Source: Artemisia argyi
Taxonomy: Eukaryota; Streptophyta; Magnoliopsida; Asterales; Asteraceae
Assembly (NCBI GenBank): GCA_030686995.1
Contig: CM060691.1
Span: 92,507,743-92,571,742 of the forward strand
Direction: 5' to 3'
Length of the DNA: 64,000 nt
A program made the position numbers and the translations under genes. Below the pieces are notes generated by a model that ran no database searches, was not told where the DNA came from, and saw only the letters and a list, made by a program, of their open reading frames with translations. Every line of letters starts with the position of its first letter. The stretch's first letter is position 1. Below, piece by piece: positions 60,637 to 64,000 of the stretch.

Positions 60637-60849
60637 ACATTTCAAGGAGCATCCACAGTGTAATCACAAATAGCTAAATACTTTTAATCTCGTGATATGC
60701 TTATGCTTATGTGATTTCTTGTTATGAGTGACATAACATCTATTCATATTTAGTCACGCTTGATCGGAAATTTGATACGAAACATTTTAAGTTTTAAAGA
60801 GGAACGTATTCACCCCCCCCCCCCCCCCCCCGCTCTACGTTTCTACAAT

Positions 60850-60862
60850 TGGTATCAGAGCC
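60850..60862 (+). other. Primer-binding site of H (initiator Met)
   Basis: TGGTATCAGAGCC, two bases after the LTR end CTACA. A perfect standard copia PBS. Confidence 0.9.
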
Positions 60863-63800
60863 ACGTCGCTCTAGTTTTCAAAACAAATGGTTTTTAAAAT
60901 AGATTACGGTCCAAGTATCAAATTTCTCATTAAGAAGGATTGAATATGATAAGTGTTTAGTTACTGAACGTGTGCTTTGTTGTTTAATTCGTATTAGTTT
61001 TGTTGGTTGAATGCACTTTGTATACTAGCTTGAAGAAAATTAATTTTTACACGAAAAATGTGTTTTTGTTTACTAGGGGTGGTCCCTTATCTTTGGGCGG
61101 TCCTTTATCACTAAGGGACCGTCGGGTAATTAAGGGACCTCTACCAGAATAGTGTCAAAATTTGAAAAATCATATAAAATCAATCGTAAGTCCATAGGAG
61201 TCGTACCACCCGCCATTTTAAAGGTAATTGAAATTACTTTCATTTAAAAATACTTGCAAGGATTAGTTCCAAACTTACTTAAGTCATAAATGCAAGATAA
61301 TACATATTGGTCAAAACCTTTCGTTACGTTTTAACGTAAAACTTGCATTCTACTCTTACTTTCGAGTCGGACACTTCTAGTTAATGAATCTTTGAAAAAT
61401 TGAGTTTTCATCTTTTCAAAATATCAATCTTAACTAATCCTTTAAAAGGGGAGGAAACTATTTCGGTTTATTACACAATCAATCTATGTATACATTGCCG
61501 TATCCAACATACAAAATGATTACGAATATCTTTGTGTATGCTATGCTAAATGATTATGTGTTTTTTATGTTAGCTTATGTTATAATGTTTTAGTAAATCA
61601 CTTAGATATTTAGACTAAGTTGAGTAATCATGTATGTCGAAAACAATTGTCTTATACAATTATCTTTCCAAAGATGCAAGTGTTAAAATAAGTCATCCTA
61701 GAATATGTAACACTTCTTCAACATGATTTCTAAAATATTACATGCACTTATCTTGAGTGGCCATGGGTTGCCTAAACAAGATAAAGGTTTATTATAATAC
61801 ATTAGTACTTAAGTAAAAGAAAATGTATTTTTGAACCTTGCATGTATTTGAACATACACTAATTGTTTCAAACATGTAGTTATAAACTATGTTTTCATAA
61901 GTTGTGTATTGTTTAAAAATGGTTAGGATAATTATTTTTATACTTATGAAATGACAAAAACTACGTATATTATATGTAACAATAAATAGTTTTCACACAC
62001 AAAAATAAATGACAATCTTGAATCATTAAGTTAACATGTCATTGTTATTAACCTCATACATATAACAAGTATTAAATTTGATGGAGCACATTCCATAAAC
62101 CTTTACTTATTTTTCTTTATTAAAAAGAGTGGTTGTGAGGGTAAAAAAAGGATTTTGAACTTATATCGATTCATTATTCAAATTATTATTGATATAATTA
62201 TCGAATCTAATTGACAAGATTTTGAGTGTGGACATGAAATTGGATTATTCCTTATTTGTTTAGCTTCAAGATATAACATAACATATCATCTTGAACCTAC
62301 ATATTCAATCACACTCGATTAGTATGAGAATAATGATATCCTTATCAAGACGAAAAGAATATGCATCGGATCATAACTCACACTTGTGTTGATGATGTCA
62401 TATTGAGTCTTCTTGTCCAAAGGTTGAGTTCCAAACATTAAACTAATATGTTTAAAAGATGCTTAAAATACACAACGAAGTAGGATTGACGACTTGGATG
62501 TTTCATCCGAAATATTCAACCAATTTACATTGCAACGTATTTGTAAATGTGTCATTTCCGAAAAACCAAACACGAGCAAACATACAACATATGTAGCCTT
62601 TGCTCATGAACGAGTCAAGACTCGAAATCACATGTCAAGTAAGAACATCGCATATAATACATCATCAATCTTTAAGAAGATAACATGTATCTCAAAAGGA
62701 TAATTTATACAACGTGTGTCACTACATAAACAAGTAAAATTTGTAAATCACATTATAACTAAAATACTTGTTCTCATTAGTAACTCATAAGAGTGAAAAG
62801 GTAGTTATCTTAAACAAGCATGTTTGTCAAATGATACAATATGTTTTCTCTCAATAATACAAAGTAAAAGATTACAAGATCAATTAAGGTAATTAATCTT
62901 TATTAGACTCTCTTTCTCAAGATTTACTATGGAGTATTCTTGAAACCAAAACATATTAAAATATCAACCCAACAAACAAAGATGTCATCTATAAGGTTAT
63001 GTAATACACCATCAAAACCAAACAACCTAAAAATCTCAAACACGTGATTTAAATATTGTACTTGCGTTTGTTAGGATGTGGTGTAAGACATGTCATTCTC
63101 ATTAACCGACTTTTAATATATTGATAGTTGAGTTATATTAGGATATGTTCTAGCTGAATTGGCCAATATCATCTTTGGAAAACCTCGATGAGAAAATATA
63201 GGAATTCCAATTTTTCTAATATGAGAATGGCTACTGGAGAACCTATTGCACTAGAAATTCAATTTAACCTAACCGTTGAATTGCTTCCGGGAGAGAAGTT
63301 GGGTTTGTGGTAAATCCGTAATAATGGTCGTGTTTAGCCTTAATCAAGCACCGCTAGTAATAGTCTCATATCCATTCTCTAACATGAAAAATTGCCATTC
63401 CTACATTTGACTAAAGACATTTTACATCGATGATCTTCGTCTCCCGTTAGGATTGGACTTTAAACAAATAGTAATTTGGATTTTCCTTGACAAACCTATA
63501 TTACTTGCATATATGGGCTTGATGTTTGAAAACAACAACTTGTTCTTATGAAACTTGTTTAAATGTCTTGATGCTCTATTAAATGCTTAATGCCTGCTTG
63601 CTTAATTATTGGATGCATGTTCATTAGAAAGATCCTGCTTTATGCCCATGATACATGCTCTTATGTGCTATATGTCAACATGTTTTACTTAATGATTGTC
63701 TTCATAGTAATCATGTTTTGTATGCATCTCTTTACATGGCTTACATGTTATTTGTGCACCTAAACTATGTTGGACTAGGTATGCCTTTGATGATACCTCC

Positions 63801-64000
63801 TAGATGTCATATAGTCTTACATGCTAATATCCTTGATGTTATGTGATGCATGTTTAAATGACTTATATGCTTAAATCTTTGATTCTTAGGTAACTAGGCT
63901 TATTCCTCCTAACACTAGATCATAATCATCCTTTAGGGTGTCTAGTATCACAATCTCGTCTTATTACCTAAGCCATTCCTTAATCATTTGATTACTCCTA
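60863..64000 (+). mobile_element. Leader of element H, non-coding
   Basis: Over 3.1 kb downstream of the PBS holds no gag and no ORF longer than 70 codons with a recognisable domain. A further GGTCCCTTA/TAAGGGACC cluster lies at 61077-61140. The rest is AT-rich without clear repeats. Either the leader is exceptionally long, or coding sequence has been replaced or decayed, or an unrecognised insertion lies here. Confidence 0.45.
61077..61140. repeat. GGTCCCTTA cluster in the leader of H
   Basis: GGTGGTCCCTTATC, GGGCGGTCCTTTATCAC, CTAAGGGACCGTCGGG and AATTAAGGGACC in alternating orientation, about 220 bases after the PBS. Confidence 0.65.

Larger units (their letters stand above)
59246..60847 (+). 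mobile_element. 5' LTR of element H (Sirevirus-like copia, same family as G)
   Basis: TGTCTTTGTGTTTTAATGAT to CGTTTCTACA, 1602 bp, followed by an initiator-Met PBS. It has palindromes at 59608-59668 and 60605-60636, a TATA box at 59682, and a C homopolymer at about 60813-60831. TGATGACAAACAC near the start is typical of Sirevirus-like LTRs. The 3' LTR is outside the window. Confidence 0.8.

Noticed and set aside
60813..60831. The C homopolymer in the H LTR as a polypurine tract or assembly gap
   Set aside because: It lies inside the LTR just before the PBS, not before an LTR start. The sequence continues collinearly with the G LTR, which has a shorter C-run at the matching place.

Overview
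This window is plant nuclear DNA made almost entirely of nested transposable elements. No host gene, RNA gene, CRISPR array or prokaryotic feature was found. The gag, protease-like and accessory protein families (Athila-like gag, Tekay chromovirus gag-pol, Sirevirus-like copia with large accessory ORFs, the 'putative plant transposon protein' fold) resemble those abundant in Asteraceae such as Tanacetum and Artemisia. That assignment rests on remembered family resemblance, not on a search.

Elements are named A-H. (1) 1-4306: part of a very long LTR of a Tat/Athila-type element (C, minus), inserted in A. (2) 4307-9336: Athila-like element A (minus) with 3' UTR, protease-like domain, gag, PBS and 1446-bp 5' LTR; it has no pol. 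(3) 9337-11536 and 25573-26235: right end of a CACTA (En/Spm) transposon with the 3' end of a DUF4216 gene, a 181-bp tandem array and the terminal CACTAGTACAAAACG. (4) 11537-25572: element B (plus), same LTR family as A but with an unrelated ORF, inserted in the CACTA. B contains a solo copia LTR (13027-13433) and the tandem non-autonomous copia element D (17374-24116, LTR-internal-LTR-internal-LTR). (5) 26236-30883 and 54792-57877: Sirevirus-like element G (minus) with gag and two accessory ORFs but no pol; its LTR holds a MITE. (6) 30884-54791: degenerate copia element F (minus) inserted in G, with gag, pol and a large accessory ORF. (7) 31165-43386: Tekay-type chromovirus E (minus) inserted in the 3' LTR of F. 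(8) 57992-59245: remnant of a Mutator-like transposase gene. (9) 59246-64000: LTR and long leader of element H (plus), same family as G.

Target-site duplications support the nesting: E (ATAAG), F (AAATC), D (GTAAG), solo LTR (GGTTG), B (CAAAC/CAAAT). The inferred order is MULE first, then G and H, then CACTA and F, then A, B and E, then C, the solo LTR and D. LTR divergence judged by eye agrees: E about 0.7%, F about 3.5%, B about 4%.

The least expected signals are small. The U5 of A and B carries a 13-15 nt complement of the 5' half of tRNA-Asp, the tRNA that matches their PBS. Several LTR families carry a private array of short, often palindromic motifs in or next to the LTR: TGACGCCGTCA just upstream of the TATA box in A/B; GGTCCCTTAA/TTAAGGGACC just upstream of the TATA box in G/H and again before both accessory ORFs of G; TTACGCGTAA in the D leader; AGTACTTTGA through F; TGAATAGT in E.
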